NCBI GenBank assembly: GCA_947632215.1
Contig: CANROJ010000004.1
Location: forward strand, 17,188 to 81,187
Length of the DNA stretch: 64,000 nt
Source: an uncultured Flavobacterium sp.
Lineage (GTDB): Bacteria > Bacteroidota > Bacteroidia > Flavobacteriales > Flavobacteriaceae
Direction: 5' to 3'
A model generated the notes under the pieces. It was not told the origin of the DNA and searched no databases. It saw nothing but the letters and a program-made list of their open reading frames with translations. This document shows positions 33,737 through 42,980 of the stretch, piece by piece. The translations under genes were made by a program, and so were the position numbers. Every line of letters starts with the position of its first letter. Within the stretch, counting starts at the first letter, position 1.

Positions 33737-34555
33737 TTAGAATCCGATAACGCTTTGGTTATAGATTTGATCTTTTTGTTTAGGAGTTAGATCTTTTTTA
33801 TAGTCAAAAAGAGCTGCTTCCCAGTCACCATAACCACTATTAGGGAAAACGATGAATTTCTTACCGAAAAGTTCTTGGTTGGAAATTACGTTCTCTAAAC
33901 GTTGGCTTTGTGTTTTTTTGTCAAATGCTGCTGAGAAATCAGATAAGTTATCTCCTAATAGAAGCACGATTTCGTGGGTTTTACTTAAATTCTCACGACG
34001 AGTTTCTTTACTTGATTCGCTTGTTCTTACCACTACATGGGAATCATCTGCATAAGGGTAGTCGAATTTTTTAAGATTCTCAATAGTTCCTTGCTTGTCA
34101 TTAACACCTCTATTGGTGATATAAAAAATTTCTACATTTTTTGAAGCAGCATATTGAAAGAATTCAACACTACCTAAAACTGGTTTAGCATCGGCTCTTG
34201 TAGTCCACTGGGTCCAAGAAGCATCCGAGAAAGATTTTCCTTCTCTTGCCATTTGTACGGCATAAGGAGAGTTATCTAAAAAGGTTTCATCTACGTCAGT
34301 TACAATAGCTAAAGGCTTTTGATGTTCTTGTTGTAAAATATTATCTAATTGTAATTTAGCAATGTTGAAGGCCTGAGCACAAAGAGCTTGGTATTCTGCA
34401 GCATTTTGTTGGAATACGGCCGCATATAGTTTTCCTTGAAGTTCAATATTGTTAAGCTCTTGTTTATTTTGTACGTGGGCTGTAGAAGTAACAGACACAC
34501 AAGAAGAAAAAGAAGCTAAGGCAATACTTGCAATAAAAAAAGATCTTTTTAACAT
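33737..34555 (-). CDS. 5'-nucleotidase of the lipoprotein e(P4) family (class C acid phosphatase)
   Basis: A 272-residue outer-membrane or periplasmic lipoprotein (lipobox ASFSSCVSV, Cys at about residue 19) with a HAD-fold phosphatase domain. The nucleophile motif is VTDVDETFLDNSPYAVQM, matching the DxDET motif of e(P4). Motif II is IFYITNRGVNDKQGTI and the late acidic motif is LLLGDNLSDFSAAF. These enzymes release nucleosides or nicotinamide riboside from nucleotides outside the cytoplasm. A TACTTTTG element lies upstream; the gene appears single. Confidence 0.92.
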   Translation of the reverse strand: MLKRSFFIASIALASFSSCVSVTSTAHVQNKQELNNIELQGKLYAAVFQQNAAEYQALCAQAFNIAKLQLDNILQQEHQKPLAIVTDVDETFLDNSPYAVQMAREGKSFSDASWTQWTTRADAKPVLGSVEFFQYAASKNVEIFYITNRGVNDKQGTIENLKKFDYPYADDSHVVVRTSESSKETRRENLSKTHEIVLLLGDNLSDFSAAFDKKTQSQRLENVISNQELFGKKFIVFPNSGYGDWEAALFDYKKDLTPKQKDQIYNQSVIGF

Positions 34556-34581
34556 AATTACATGTGATTTTTTTGATTGTG

Positions 34582-34589
34582 CAAAAGTA
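34582..34589 (-). promoter_or_regulatory. TAnnTTTG -7 element for the e(P4) phosphatase
   Basis: The minus strand reads TACTTTTG, 27 bases upstream of the ATG. Confidence 0.6.
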
Positions 34590-34654
34590 CGTATTTAATT
34601 CTAATATTAGGTAATTAATTTAAGTTAAAACAATGGGAAGTAGTTCAGTAGGCT

Positions 34655-34700
34655 TTAAAAAATTACCCCAACGAAGTTTTACTCAAGTTGGGGTATTTTT
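34655..34700 (-). terminator. Terminator after cysK
   Basis: On the minus strand TACCCCAAC pairs with GTTGGGGTA across a 14-base loop and is followed by a T run. Confidence 0.85.
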
Positions 34701-34704
34701 TGTT

Positions 34705-35640
34705 TTATTTAAGTTCTGCAGCTATCTCATCAAATAGATCATCTACTGACCAGTATCTCTCACCAGTGTCATAGTTAAATGTTAAAACAGTTGAACCTTC
34801 TGGAATCTGCGGTAATAATTGTTGTATTGCCGCTAGAGAAGTACCTGTAGAAATACCTGCTAAGATACCCTCTTTACTTGCAATATCATTTGTAAAGGCA
34901 TAAGCCTCTTTTTTATCAATGGTAATTACCCCATCAAAGATAGATGTGTTTAATATTTTTGGTACAAACCCTGCTCCAATACCCTGTAATGGGTGAGGTC
35001 CAGGTTTTCCTCCACTTAGCACAGGAGAACCAACTGGCTCTACGGCATATACCTTTAAATCTGGAAAAGACTTTTTAAGAACTTCAGCCACTCCTGTGAT
35101 ATGACCTCCTGTTCCGACTCCTGTGATAAGGTAATCGATGCCTTCAGGGAAGTCTTTTAAAATTTCTTGAGCAGTAGTTTCGCGGTGAACCTTTGGATTG
35201 GCTTCGTTGTTAAACTGTTGAGGAACCCATGAGTTTGGAGTTTCTTGGCTGAGCTCTACAGCTCTTGCAACCGATCCTGCTGTTCCTAACTCTTTTGGAG
35301 TTAGTACAAATTTAGCTCCATAAGCCGCCATTAATTTTCTTCTCTCAATACTCATGCTCTCTGGCATAACTAGGGTTAATTTATATCCTAATACTGCACA
35401 AGCCATTGCTAAACCAACACCAGTGTTACCAGAGGTAGGCTCTATTATGGTTGTGTCTTTATTGATAAGTCCATTTTTTTGGGCTTCGACAAGCATAGCC
35501 ATAGCAATACGATCTTTCAAGCTTCCTCCTGGATTTTGTTTCTCTAGTTTGATCCAAACATTAATGTTTTCAGGGAAAAGTTTGTTTATTTTTACATGTG
35601 GTGTATTCCCAATGGCTTGTAAAATGTTGTCTAATTTCAT
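34705..35640 (-). CDS. cysK: Cysteine synthase (O-acetylserine sulfhydrylase)
   Basis: A 311-residue fold-type II PLP enzyme that makes cysteine from O-acetylserine and sulfide. The cofactor lysine is in [11 protein letters not shown] (about residue 42). The substrate loop is [13 protein letters not shown] and the phosphate-binding glycine loop is [11 protein letters not shown]. Other landmarks are [10 protein letters not shown] and [14 protein letters not shown]. It lies 26 bases after cysE on the same strand, a two-gene cysteine operon. CysK and CysM are hard to separate by eye; length and motifs suit CysK. Confidence 0.92.
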   Translation of the reverse strand: MKLDNILQAIGNTPHVKINKLFPENINVWIKLEKQNPGGSLKDRIAMAMLVEAQKNGLINKDTTIIEPTSGNTGVGLAMACAVLGYKLTLVMPESMSIERRKLMAAYGAKFVLTPKELGTAGSVARAVELSQETPNSWVPQQFNNEANPKVHRETTAQEILKDFPEGIDYLITGVGTGGHITGVAEVLKKSFPDLKVYAVEPVGSPVLSGGKPGPHPLQGIGAGFVPKILNTSIFDGVITIDKKEAYAFTNDIASKEGILAGISTGTSLAAIQQLLPQIPEGSTVLTFNYDTGERYWSVDDLFDEIAAELK

Positions 35641-35666
35641 AATTTGTATTGTTTTTTTAGGATGAT

Positions 35667-36494
35667 TTAAATAATAAAGTTTATTGGTTTTTGCACACTT
35701 TGCTGGTCTTTGGAGTATGTTTTACTCTTAGAATATATAATAGAGTGTGGTTCTGTACTTTTTGTAAGCCAAACATTACCCCCTATAATACTATGATGGC
35801 CAATAATGGTGTCACCTCCTAAAATAGTAGCTCCGGAGTAAATAATTACGTTATCTTGAATCACAGGGTGTCTTGAGGTGTTTGCTTTGTCTTTAGATAC
35901 AGAAATGGCACCAAGGGTTACTCCTTGATATATTTTAACATTATTTCCTATTACGCAGGTTTCTCCAATTACAATACCTGTTCCATGGTCGATACAAAAG
36001 TGATTACCTATACGAGCTGAAGGATGTATGTCAATGCCTGTTTTACCATGAGCATATTCTGTCCAGATTCTAGGAAGTAAGCTAACGCCTTGTTTTTGCA
36101 ATTGATGAGCAAACCTATAGATAGCTATGGCATAAAATCCTGGATAGGCAATATAGACTTCTTGCTGACAAGTTGCAGCAGGATCGTTTTGTAAAATGGC
36201 CTCTGCATCGGTCTGCAAAGTGAAGTAAATCTCTGGCAAAGCATCAAAGAAACCCTTAGCTATTGCCCTAGATTCTGGACCATCTTGATTTATATTGAAA
36301 ACAATAGAGGTTAACTCATTTTTTAACCCTTGTATGCGGATGCTAATAGCCTCATGACACAGATACTTTCTATCTTCTAATTGAAAAAGAAAATGAAAAA
36401 GATTATCGGTGTATTTTTCTATTCGTTTTTTATCTAAAAAGGCTTGAGAACTTTCATTCTTATGAAGTAACTCTTGAATAAACTTTGCTTGCAT
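35667..36494 (-). CDS. cysE: Serine O-acetyltransferase
   Basis: A 275-residue enzyme that activates serine with acetyl-CoA for cysteine synthesis. A helical N-terminal region (about 1-140) is followed by left-handed beta-helix hexapeptide repeats: [59 protein letters not shown] and [16 protein letters not shown]. The catalytic histidines lie in CIDHGTG and RHPVI. It is the first gene of the cysE-cysK pair; the C-terminal tail ends in Ile, as in CysE proteins that dock into CysK. Confidence 0.93.
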   Translation of the reverse strand: MQAKFIQELLHKNESSQAFLDKKRIEKYTDNLFHFLFQLEDRKYLCHEAISIRIQGLKNELTSIVFNINQDGPESRAIAKGFFDALPEIYFTLQTDAEAILQNDPAATCQQEVYIAYPGFYAIAIYRFAHQLQKQGVSLLPRIWTEYAHGKTGIDIHPSARIGNHFCIDHGTGIVIGETCVIGNNVKIYQGVTLGAISVSKDKANTSRHPVIQDNVIIYSGATILGGDTIIGHHSIIGGNVWLTKSTEPHSIIYSKSKTYSKDQQSVQKPINFII

Positions 36495-36776
36495 GATTTT
36501 AAAATCTGGAAAAACTAAAAATACTACTGTAATAATGTTTTTCTATGGGTGTTTTTTAAAAGTTTTAGCACTGTGGCTTCTCACTGTATAAGTAAATGTA
36601 CTAAAATATCATTATAAACTTATTATTTTAACTAAAAATAACAATGCTTTATTTGTGTTAATCTTATTAGAAAGTTGTTAATTGATTGTTATTCAATCAA
36701 TTGCTTTCGGGTGACCTGTTTTGGATAACAATTGTTAAAATGAATGAACCCCATTTTATTGCATAGTTAAATATAG
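36495..36776. other. Intergenic region upstream of cysE with two inverted repeats
   Basis: No gene seen. AATTGATTG and CAATCAATT (36680-36702) form a perfect inverted repeat with a 5-base spacer, and TAACAATTGTTA (36726-36737) is a perfect 12-bp palindrome. Both lie about 190-240 bases upstream of cysE and just before the possible small RNA. Confidence 0.45.
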
Positions 36777-36784
36777 TACATTTG
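36777..36784 (+). promoter_or_regulatory. Possible promoter of a small RNA
   Basis: TACATTTG on the plus strand is an exact -7 match with no protein gene downstream on that strand before the next terminator. Confidence 0.35.
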
Positions 36785-36790
36785 CTACAG

Positions 36791-37003
36791 AATTACGAAG
36801 GCAAAGTGATTCACAAGCTTGTGTTTGTTCTAGTTATTTATATTCTAAAAATAGATTAAATTTTAAATTTCTTTTTAAAGGTTGGCTACTTTGTAAGAAA
36901 TTTGGTTTGTTGTTTTGTTGTTCTATTTTTAGAAGTATAATACAGATCAATATAATACGCTATAAAAAGGTCACCCTTTGTTTACAAAGGGTGACCTTTT
37001 ATT
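36791..37003 (+). ncRNA. Possible small RNA of about 210 bases
   Basis: The only support is a -7 element at one end and a strong terminator at the other, with no open frame of note in between and no plus-strand gene to serve. It matches no RNA family I know by eye. The terminator also serves the converging ClC gene, so the case is weak. Confidence 0.25.
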
Positions 37004-37007
37004 TTTT
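36964..37007. terminator. Strong bidirectional terminator beside the ClC gene
   Basis: AAAAAGGTCACCCTTTG pairs with CAAAGGGTGACCTTTT across a 3-base loop, with T runs in both directions. Confidence 0.9.
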
Positions 37008-37028
37008 AGTATATAACTCTAGTGTTGA

Positions 37029-38939
37029 TTAACTCACTAGCATTGTTTTAAGGTTTAAGCGGTAAGCGTCCATTAAATCACTTTTAGAAACATAACCATC
37101 GTAAAGGCCTTGTTTTTCAACTAAGATAAAAGGAACCTTTTCCTTATCAAAACACTCCATGAAGGTTTTGGCCGAGTCTGTATCTTGTAAGTAGATTGCA
37201 GGGCTAACTATCTCACTTAGTAAAATGTCTTTATCTAGGTTATTGCTAAATAATATTGGTCTTGCTTTGTTTAAAAACACTACACCAGTAAGCTTTTGAT
37301 CCTGATCTACCACTGGAATGAATGGATGTATTGTTGAGCCAAGAGCATCTAATATTTCTTGAGAGCTAGCATCATTCTTAAGTACTTTTGCATCGTTTTT
37401 AATGTAATCCTCTACATCGATGGTTGCCAAAATATTACTATCCTGGTCACTGGTAAATACTTGACCGGTCGGTATTAATTCTTTTACATCCATGGAGTAT
37501 TTTTCCAGTTTTTTAGAAATTGCATAACAAAGAGCTACCACGATTAATAAAGGAGGTAAAAGTGCATAACCATTGGTTACCTCTACGATTAAGAATATGG
37601 CCGTTAAAGGGGAGTGGAATAGCCCACAAATCAAACCAGCCATACCTACCACAGCTAAGTTGTGTACTGGAGCATGAGTAAAGCCAATTAAAGTAAGTAT
37701 TTTACCAAAGGCAAAACCTATATAGGATCCAGAAAATAATGCTGGAGCAAAATCTCCTCCATTTCCACCACTACCAAGGGTTAATCCAACTGCTATTGTT
37801 TTTACAAATCCAGCCGCTAGTACAAAGGCAATTAATACCCAGTGGCTAGTGTCGAATCTTTCAAAAATAGTTTTGTGTAAAATTCGCTCTGGATTATCTC
37901 CAATTAAAAGACGAATACTATCGTAACCTTCCCCAAATAAAGAAGGGAAAATTAAGATCATAAGTCCAAGTAAAGTGGCTCCTAAAAGAGCTTTTTTATA
38001 AGGATGACCAACATAAGAATTTAATTTACCAACGGTTGCTCTATACATTCTAGCGTGATATACACTAAATAACCCAACGACAATTCCAAGAGCTATATAG
38101 TAAGGTAAATCGCTAGGAGTGAAGATTAACTGGTCTTTTACCGATAAGAGTAAACTTTCTTTTTTAATAGAATTAGCCACTAAAGTTCCAGTAACACTGC
38201 TTATCAAAATAGGTATAAATGATGCAGTAGAAACTTCAAGTAAAATGATTTCAACGGCGTAGAATATTCCGCCAATAGGGGCGTTGTACATCGCTCCAAT
38301 ACCGGCTGCAACCCCGCTGGCAAGTAGTAAAACGCGTTCCTTGTAAGTCAGTAGATAGTTCTGGGCGTAATTCGATCCAAAGGCTGCTCCTGTTATAGCT
38401 GTTGGAGATTCTAATCCTAGAGATCCCCCTAGTCCAACGGTTAATGAACTGGTAATAATTTGAGCGTACATTTGTTTTTTTGGAATAATCCCGGCTCTTT
38501 TAGCAATGGAAATCATAATTTCTGTTGTTCCTTTGACTAAATTTCCACTTAAGAATTTTCTTACTACAAAAACAGTCAGTACAATACCTATAATGGGTAG
38601 AATACTAAAACTTATCGGAATATTTGATATACCATCTATACTTGTTGCAAATTGCAGTATCGCTCTGGCAAATGTCTTTAGAATTATTACGGCAACTCCA
38701 GCCGATGCACCTACTAAAATACAGGATATATATAAAAATTGTCTATCGGAAGTTATAGATTTTACAAAGAATAATATTCCTTCGGCATAGCTAAAGATCT
38801 CAACAATACCTTTGCCAATGCGTTGAAATACCTTTGTAAAGAAAAGCCCCATATTGTGAAAAATCCTATGAAAAAAGGTTAAGACACTGCTCCATAGATT
38901 TATAAGGAATTTATAAAATCTCGAAAGTAGCTGTTTCAT
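37029..38939 (-). CDS. ClC family chloride channel/transporter with CBS pair
   Basis: A 636-residue membrane protein. After an amphipathic N-terminal stretch come about 10-12 membrane helices with the ClC selectivity motifs: GLGGSLGLESPTAITG (GxxGxE type), SGVAAGIGAMYNAPIGG, and LGSGGNGGDFAPALFSGSYIG. The C-terminal 130 residues form two CBS domains (DAKVLKNDASSQEILDALG... and SDLMDAYRL...), which usually bind nucleotides and gate transport. The glutamate used as the gate in exchangers is present in GLESP. Ends at a strong terminator. Ion selectivity cannot be told. Confidence 0.92.
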   Translation of the reverse strand: MKQLLSRFYKFLINLWSSVLTFFHRIFHNMGLFFTKVFQRIGKGIVEIFSYAEGILFFVKSITSDRQFLYISCILVGASAGVAVIILKTFARAILQFATSIDGISNIPISFSILPIIGIVLTVFVVRKFLSGNLVKGTTEIMISIAKRAGIIPKKQMYAQIITSSLTVGLGGSLGLESPTAITGAAFGSNYAQNYLLTYKERVLLLASGVAAGIGAMYNAPIGGIFYAVEIILLEVSTASFIPILISSVTGTLVANSIKKESLLLSVKDQLIFTPSDLPYYIALGIVVGLFSVYHARMYRATVGKLNSYVGHPYKKALLGATLLGLMILIFPSLFGEGYDSIRLLIGDNPERILHKTIFERFDTSHWVLIAFVLAAGFVKTIAVGLTLGSGGNGGDFAPALFSGSYIGFAFGKILTLIGFTHAPVHNLAVVGMAGLICGLFHSPLTAIFLIVEVTNGYALLPPLLIVVALCYAISKKLEKYSMDVKELIPTGQVFTSDQDSNILATIDVEDYIKNDAKVLKNDASSQEILDALGSTIHPFIPVVDQDQKLTGVVFLNKARPILFSNNLDKDILLSEIVSPAIYLQDTDSAKTFMECFDKEKVPFILVEKQGLYDGYVSKSDLMDAYRLNLKTMLVS

Positions 38940-38978
38940 ATAAAAGTAAATTATTAGGTGTGAGAAAACTAAATTTAG

Positions 38979-39569
38979 TTAAAATTTATTAATGCTAATG
39001 AATTTTTTTACTTCTTCTTCTAATAAGGGAAAGAACTCGAAGAAATTATTTTCTAATTCCTGGTGATACACCACAAGTTGCCTCCAGGATTCACTCATCT
39101 TGGAAACTCCTTTTGTTCTTCGATCCATTTGAGTTAGAATATATTTTAAGCCCGTTAGACTTTGGTATTGTAAAAGCCAATTCTCTTTGACCATTATGGG
39201 GTAAAAGTTTTGGATTTTTGCAGGTAGTATATCGAAGTTGTCTTCCAGTAGTTTGTAAAAATTAGTAGAATATTTCTCCAATGGTACCTCGCTATATTTA
39301 TGCCAGTTTTTGGCCAAGAAGTAATCGAAATACATGTCAATTATCACAGCTGCATAGTGATTGTAATAAGGGACAAGTAGTTTTTTACTTTTACGCCAAA
39401 TTTGATGAGTATCAGTAAAAGTGTCTATATGTCGGTGCAGTAATATACCTTTTTGAATTTGTTTTGGATAATCTTCATACTTTCTTCCAGGTACTGAATC
39501 TGCTATGAAATTTCCGATTTTCATAGAATCATTGTTATTGGATAAGTAGATATGTGCTAAAAAATTCAT
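38979..39569 (-). CDS. acpH: Acyl carrier protein phosphodiesterase
   Basis: A 196-residue HD-fold metal enzyme related to E. coli AcpH (YajB, DUF479), which removes phosphopantetheine from acyl carrier protein. Landmarks are MNFLAHIYLSNNNDSMKIGNFIADSV with the first His, the KGILLHRHIDTFTDTHQIW metal motif, and AAVIIDMYFDYFLAKNWHKY. The spacing fits family length. It lies 39 bases before the ClC gene on the same strand and may be co-transcribed. Confidence 0.88.
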   Translation of the reverse strand: MNFLAHIYLSNNNDSMKIGNFIADSVPGRKYEDYPKQIQKGILLHRHIDTFTDTHQIWRKSKKLLVPYYNHYAAVIIDMYFDYFLAKNWHKYSEVPLEKYSTNFYKLLEDNFDILPAKIQNFYPIMVKENWLLQYQSLTGLKYILTQMDRRTKGVSKMSESWRQLVVYHQELENNFFEFFPLLEEEVKKFISINKF

Positions 39570-39606
39570 AGGTGTATTTTGTGAATTACTGTTTTAGTGG
39601 AATTGT

Positions 39607-39614
39607 CAAATATA
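39607..39614 (-). promoter_or_regulatory. TAnnTTTG -7 element for acpH
   Basis: The minus strand reads TATATTTG, 38 bases upstream of the acpH ATG. Confidence 0.5.
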
Positions 39615-39639
39615 AGCCAATAAACTATGGTTTTTATGT

Positions 39640-39647
39640 TATATTTG
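39640..39647 (+). promoter_or_regulatory. TAnnTTTG -7 element for glmM
   Basis: TATATTTG lies 25 bases upstream of the glmM ATG. Confidence 0.6.
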
Positions 39648-39672
39648 TAGGAATACAAAAAATAATATTCTT

Positions 39673-41061
39673 ATGACATTAATAAAATCGATTTCTGGTA
39701 TTCGAGGAACTATCGGTGGAGGTGTAGGAGATAATCTAACACCTATTGACGCTGTGAAATTTGCCTCTGCATATGGTAGCTTCTTAAAGGGTAATTCAGA
39801 TAAAGAACGCTTGAGTGTGGTGATTGGTAGAGATGCTCGTATTTCTGGAGAAATGATTCATAATTTGGTGATGTATACATTGGTAGGTTTAGGTATAGAT
39901 GTAATTGATTTAGGATTATCTACCACGCCAACTGTTGAGATTGCAGTACCATTGGAAAAGGCTGATGGAGGAATTATTTTAACCGCATCTCATAATCCAA
40001 AACAGTGGAATGCATTAAAGTTATTAAACAATAAAGGAGAGTTTTTAGATGCTAAAGCAGGAGAGCAAATCATTAGTATTGCTCAGAAGGAAGATTATGA
40101 CTTTGCTCAGGTAGATTTTTTAGGGAAAATCACGGTCAAAGCTGATTATATGGACAAGCATATTACAGAGGTTTTAAAGTTAAAATTAGTTGACCTAGAA
40201 AGTATAAAAGCTCGCAAGTTTAAAGTTGTAGTAGATGGGGTTAACTCCTCTGGAGGAATTGTTATTCCAGCACTACTAGAAAAGATGGGAGTAGAGGTGA
40301 TAAAATTGCACTGTGAACCTACAGGACACTTTGCTCATAACCCTGAACCATTAAAGGAGCACTTGCAGGATATTTGTGAAATGGTTGTCAAGGAGAAAGC
40401 AGACTTTGGTATTGTGGTTGATCCAGATGTAGATCGTTTAGCTTTTATTAGCGAAGATGGCCAGATGTTTGGAGAGGAGTATACTTTAGTAGCAGTGGCT
40501 GATTATGTTTTGAGTAAAACTCCGGGTAATACCGTATCTAATCTTTCGTCCTCAAGAGCTTTAAGAGATGTTACTTTAGATAGAAATGGACAGTATAATG
40601 CTTCTGCTGTAGGTGAGGTAAATGTGGTGGAATTAATGAAACAAACTAGTGCAGTTATTGGTGGAGAGGGTAATGGAGGAATTATCTACCCAGAGAGTCA
40701 CTATGGTAGAGATTCTTTAATTGGTGTAGCTTTGTTTTTAACTCATTTATCTAAGATGGATAAAACTGTTTCACAATTAAGGGATAGCTATCCACAGTAT
40801 TTTATGAGTAAGAATAAAATTGAACTTACCCCTGCCTTAAATGTCGATATGATTTTAGAGCAAATAGCTCAAAATTATTCTAATCAACAGGTGTCTTTAG
40901 TAGACGGAGTTAAGATTGATTTTGCCGAATCTTGGGTGCATTTACGCAAATCTAACACAGAGCCAATTATTCGTATTTATACCGAGGCTAAAAGCCAAAA
41001 TAAAGCTGATGAACTAGCCCAAAGAATGATTCAGGAGTTAAGTGTAATTGCTGGAATTTAA
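39673..41061 (+). CDS. glmM: Phosphoglucosamine mutase
   Basis: A 462-residue alpha-phosphohexomutase that turns glucosamine-6-phosphate into glucosamine-1-phosphate for peptidoglycan and LPS. The N-terminus SISGIRGTIGG is typical. The phosphoserine loop is TASHNPKQWNALKL, the metal loop is VVDPDVDRLAFI, the sugar-specificity loop is GGEGNGGIIYP, and the phosphate-binding C-terminal loop is LRKSNTEPIIRIYTEA. Bacteroidota have this shorter phosphomannomutase-like GlmM. Stands alone. Confidence 0.9.
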   Translation: MTLIKSISGIRGTIGGGVGDNLTPIDAVKFASAYGSFLKGNSDKERLSVVIGRDARISGEMIHNLVMYTLVGLGIDVIDLGLSTTPTVEIAVPLEKADGGIILTASHNPKQWNALKLLNNKGEFLDAKAGEQIISIAQKEDYDFAQVDFLGKITVKADYMDKHITEVLKLKLVDLESIKARKFKVVVDGVNSSGGIVIPALLEKMGVEVIKLHCEPTGHFAHNPEPLKEHLQDICEMVVKEKADFGIVVDPDVDRLAFISEDGQMFGEEYTLVAVADYVLSKTPGNTVSNLSSSRALRDVTLDRNGQYNASAVGEVNVVELMKQTSAVIGGEGNGGIIYPESHYGRDSLIGVALFLTHLSKMDKTVSQLRDSYPQYFMSKNKIELTPALNVDMILEQIAQNYSNQQVSLVDGVKIDFAESWVHLRKSNTEPIIRIYTEAKSQNKADELAQRMIQELSVIAGI

Positions 41062-41092
41062 TCCTTTTTTGAGCGGCAATAAAAAGCTATAA

Positions 41093-41128
41093 ATAAAAAA
41101 ACCACTTTTAAAAAGTGGTTTTTTTATT
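41093..41128. terminator. Terminator between glmM and lpxL
   Basis: AAAAAACCACTTTT pairs with AAAAGTGGTTTTTTT, with T runs in both directions, between converging genes. Confidence 0.85.
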
Positions 41129-41130
41129 TT

Positions 41131-42027
41131 CTATAAGTTCTTTGGTTTTTTACCCTGGTGTTTCCATCTTTTGTGGGTCCAGAAATAAAACTCTGGCGCT
41201 TGTTTTATTTGCTTTTCTACTTCGCGTAAAAATCGGCTAGATAATTCATAGTTTGGAATCTCACTAACTACTTCTTGGTCTGTAGTTAAAGGGATAAAAG
41301 TACACTGATAGTAGCCTCTTTTTACTTGACTTACATGTAAGTACATCGGTACCATATCAAATTTTTTACAAAGGGCTTCTCCTCCAGTGAAAATAGGAAC
41401 TTCTATGCCCATAAATTCTTGCCAGCAGTTACTCTTTCCAATCATTGGAGATTGATCACTGATAAATGCATATAAACCTCTGTCTCCTTGGATTTCATTT
41501 TTTCGAATAACGCGGATAGTTTCTCTCATCTCCACAACCTTAGAGCCAAATCTAGTGCGGATACGCCCGATTAGTTTGTCAAAATAGGGATTGTTAATTT
41601 GTTTATACACCGCAAATCCTTGTAAGTTGATCAAGCTATCTAGTATAATCATCCATTCCCAGTTGGCATAATGAGAACAAAATAAAGTAACGCTTTTACC
41701 TTGTTTTTCCACCTTGTGAACTAAATCTAAATTAGTGAAATGATATCTTTTTTGTAACTCCTTCTCACTAATGGTCATAGATTTAATTGTCTCTAAGAAT
41801 ATATCACCTAAGTGTCGATAAAACTTCTTCTCAATTTCTCTTACCTTTTTATCTGATAATTCCGGCATAGTCATTTGTATATTTGCCCTAACTGTTTTTC
41901 TACGGTAGCCCACGATATGGTACAAAAGCACGTAAAGACAATCGGAAACAAAATAAAACAAAGTAAACGGCAATTTAGAAATCAGCCACAATAAAGGGTA
42001 AACAATGATATAGGTTAGAAATTTCAT
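41131..42027 (-). CDS. Lipid A biosynthesis acyltransferase (LpxL/HtrB family)
   Basis: A 298-residue inner-membrane acyltransferase that adds a secondary acyl chain to lipid A. An N-terminal helix (FLTYIIVYPLLWLISKLPF) is followed by the catalytic HxxxxE-type motif in LFCSHYANWEWMII (about residue 120). Later come the acceptor-site segments GLYAFISDQSPM, VPIFTGGEALCKKF, and FYFWTHKRWKHQ at the C-terminus. The ATG at 42027 (MKFLTY) is used because the longer frame starts within a TATCTTTG promoter element. It diverges from the rhomboid gene. Confidence 0.9.
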   Translation of the reverse strand: MKFLTYIIVYPLLWLISKLPFTLFYFVSDCLYVLLYHIVGYRRKTVRANIQMTMPELSDKKVREIEKKFYRHLGDIFLETIKSMTISEKELQKRYHFTNLDLVHKVEKQGKSVTLFCSHYANWEWMIILDSLINLQGFAVYKQINNPYFDKLIGRIRTRFGSKVVEMRETIRVIRKNEIQGDRGLYAFISDQSPMIGKSNCWQEFMGIEVPIFTGGEALCKKFDMVPMYLHVSQVKRGYYQCTFIPLTTDQEVVSEIPNYELSSRFLREVEKQIKQAPEFYFWTHKRWKHQGKKPKNL

Positions 42028-42042
42028 ATTTGGTGTTTTGTG

Positions 42043-42050
42043 CAAAGATA
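42043..42050 (-). promoter_or_regulatory. TAnnTTTG -7 element for lpxL
   Basis: The minus strand reads TATCTTTG, 16 bases upstream of the chosen ATG, implying a very short leader. Confidence 0.5.
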
Positions 42051-42104
42051 GGCTTTGGAGTTTATTTTAAATAATTTTTAAAACGAATACTTGAAAACAT
42101 TGCT

Positions 42105-42112
42105 TATTTTTG
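42105..42112 (+). promoter_or_regulatory. TAnnTTTG -7 element for the rhomboid gene
   Basis: TATTTTTG lies 10 bases upstream of the ATG at 42123, so a transcript would have almost no leader. A good -33 element was not found. Confidence 0.4.
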
Positions 42113-42122
42113 AGAAAAAAAT

Positions 42123-42773
42123 ATGGCAGACATTTCTTTTTTAGTTCTCCTTATCATGGGAATAAGCGCTTTGGTAACTTACAAAGGCCTTCAGGACTAT
42201 AGTTTCTTTTCAAAATATTGCTTTGACATTGCTCCTATTAGACAGGGGCAGTTCTATCGTATGGTAAGTGCTGGATTTCTACATGTGGATTGGATGCATT
42301 ACTTTTTTAATATGATTACCCTGTACTTCTTTGCTGATATTGTTTTAGCTCAAGTAGGACCAGCGTATTTCTTATTGATTTACTTCGGTAGTATGGTAGT
42401 GGGGAATTTAATTACTTATCAGATTTATTACAATACATTAAATTACAGAGCCGTAGGAGCCTCTGGGGCAATTATGGGGGTATTATACGCCTGTATTATG
42501 ATGTTTCCAGATATGACTTTGGGCATATTTTTTATTATTCCAATGCCTAGTTATTTATTTGCAATTTTATACTTGTTTTATTCTGTGTATGGAATGAGAA
42601 ATAAATCTGGTAGTATTGGACATTCAGCACATATTGGAGGGGCCTTAGGTGGATTGATTTTAATTATTGCTAAGTTTCCTTTTCTTCTAATAGGTCAATT
42701 GTGGCTAGTTGGATTAATGCTTGTTCCTATAGCTGTGTTATTGTATTTATACAAAACCAAACGATTAGAATAA
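42123..42773 (+). CDS. Rhomboid family intramembrane serine protease
   Basis: A 216-residue membrane protease with about six helices that cuts other membrane proteins inside the bilayer. The catalytic serine is in NYRAVGASGAIMGVLYA (GASG, about residue 116) and the catalytic histidine is in SIGHSAHIGGALGG (about residue 165). The early loop segment FLHVDWMHYFFNMITLYFF is also typical (HxxxHxxxN-type). Both catalytic residues are present, so it should be active. Substrates unknown. Confidence 0.93.
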   Translation: MADISFLVLLIMGISALVTYKGLQDYSFFSKYCFDIAPIRQGQFYRMVSAGFLHVDWMHYFFNMITLYFFADIVLAQVGPAYFLLIYFGSMVVGNLITYQIYYNTLNYRAVGASGAIMGVLYACIMMFPDMTLGIFFIIPMPSYLFAILYLFYSVYGMRNKSGSIGHSAHIGGALGGLILIIAKFPFLLIGQLWLVGLMLVPIAVLLYLYKTKRLE

Positions 42774-42980
42774 TTAAGTTAAAGATTATCAAATAGCAAA
42801 AGAGCAGTCTTTATATGTCGAGTTTATTGGTTTATAAAATCTATACTTTGATAAAGAGGTTCTTTAGAGTTCGTATACAAGTTTAAATACGCATAGCTAG
42901 GATATTTCTTTTTTGAATTTTTAACATATAAGTTTACACTTTTTAAATATCTTTAATTCTATCAAAATAAAACAATCCCT

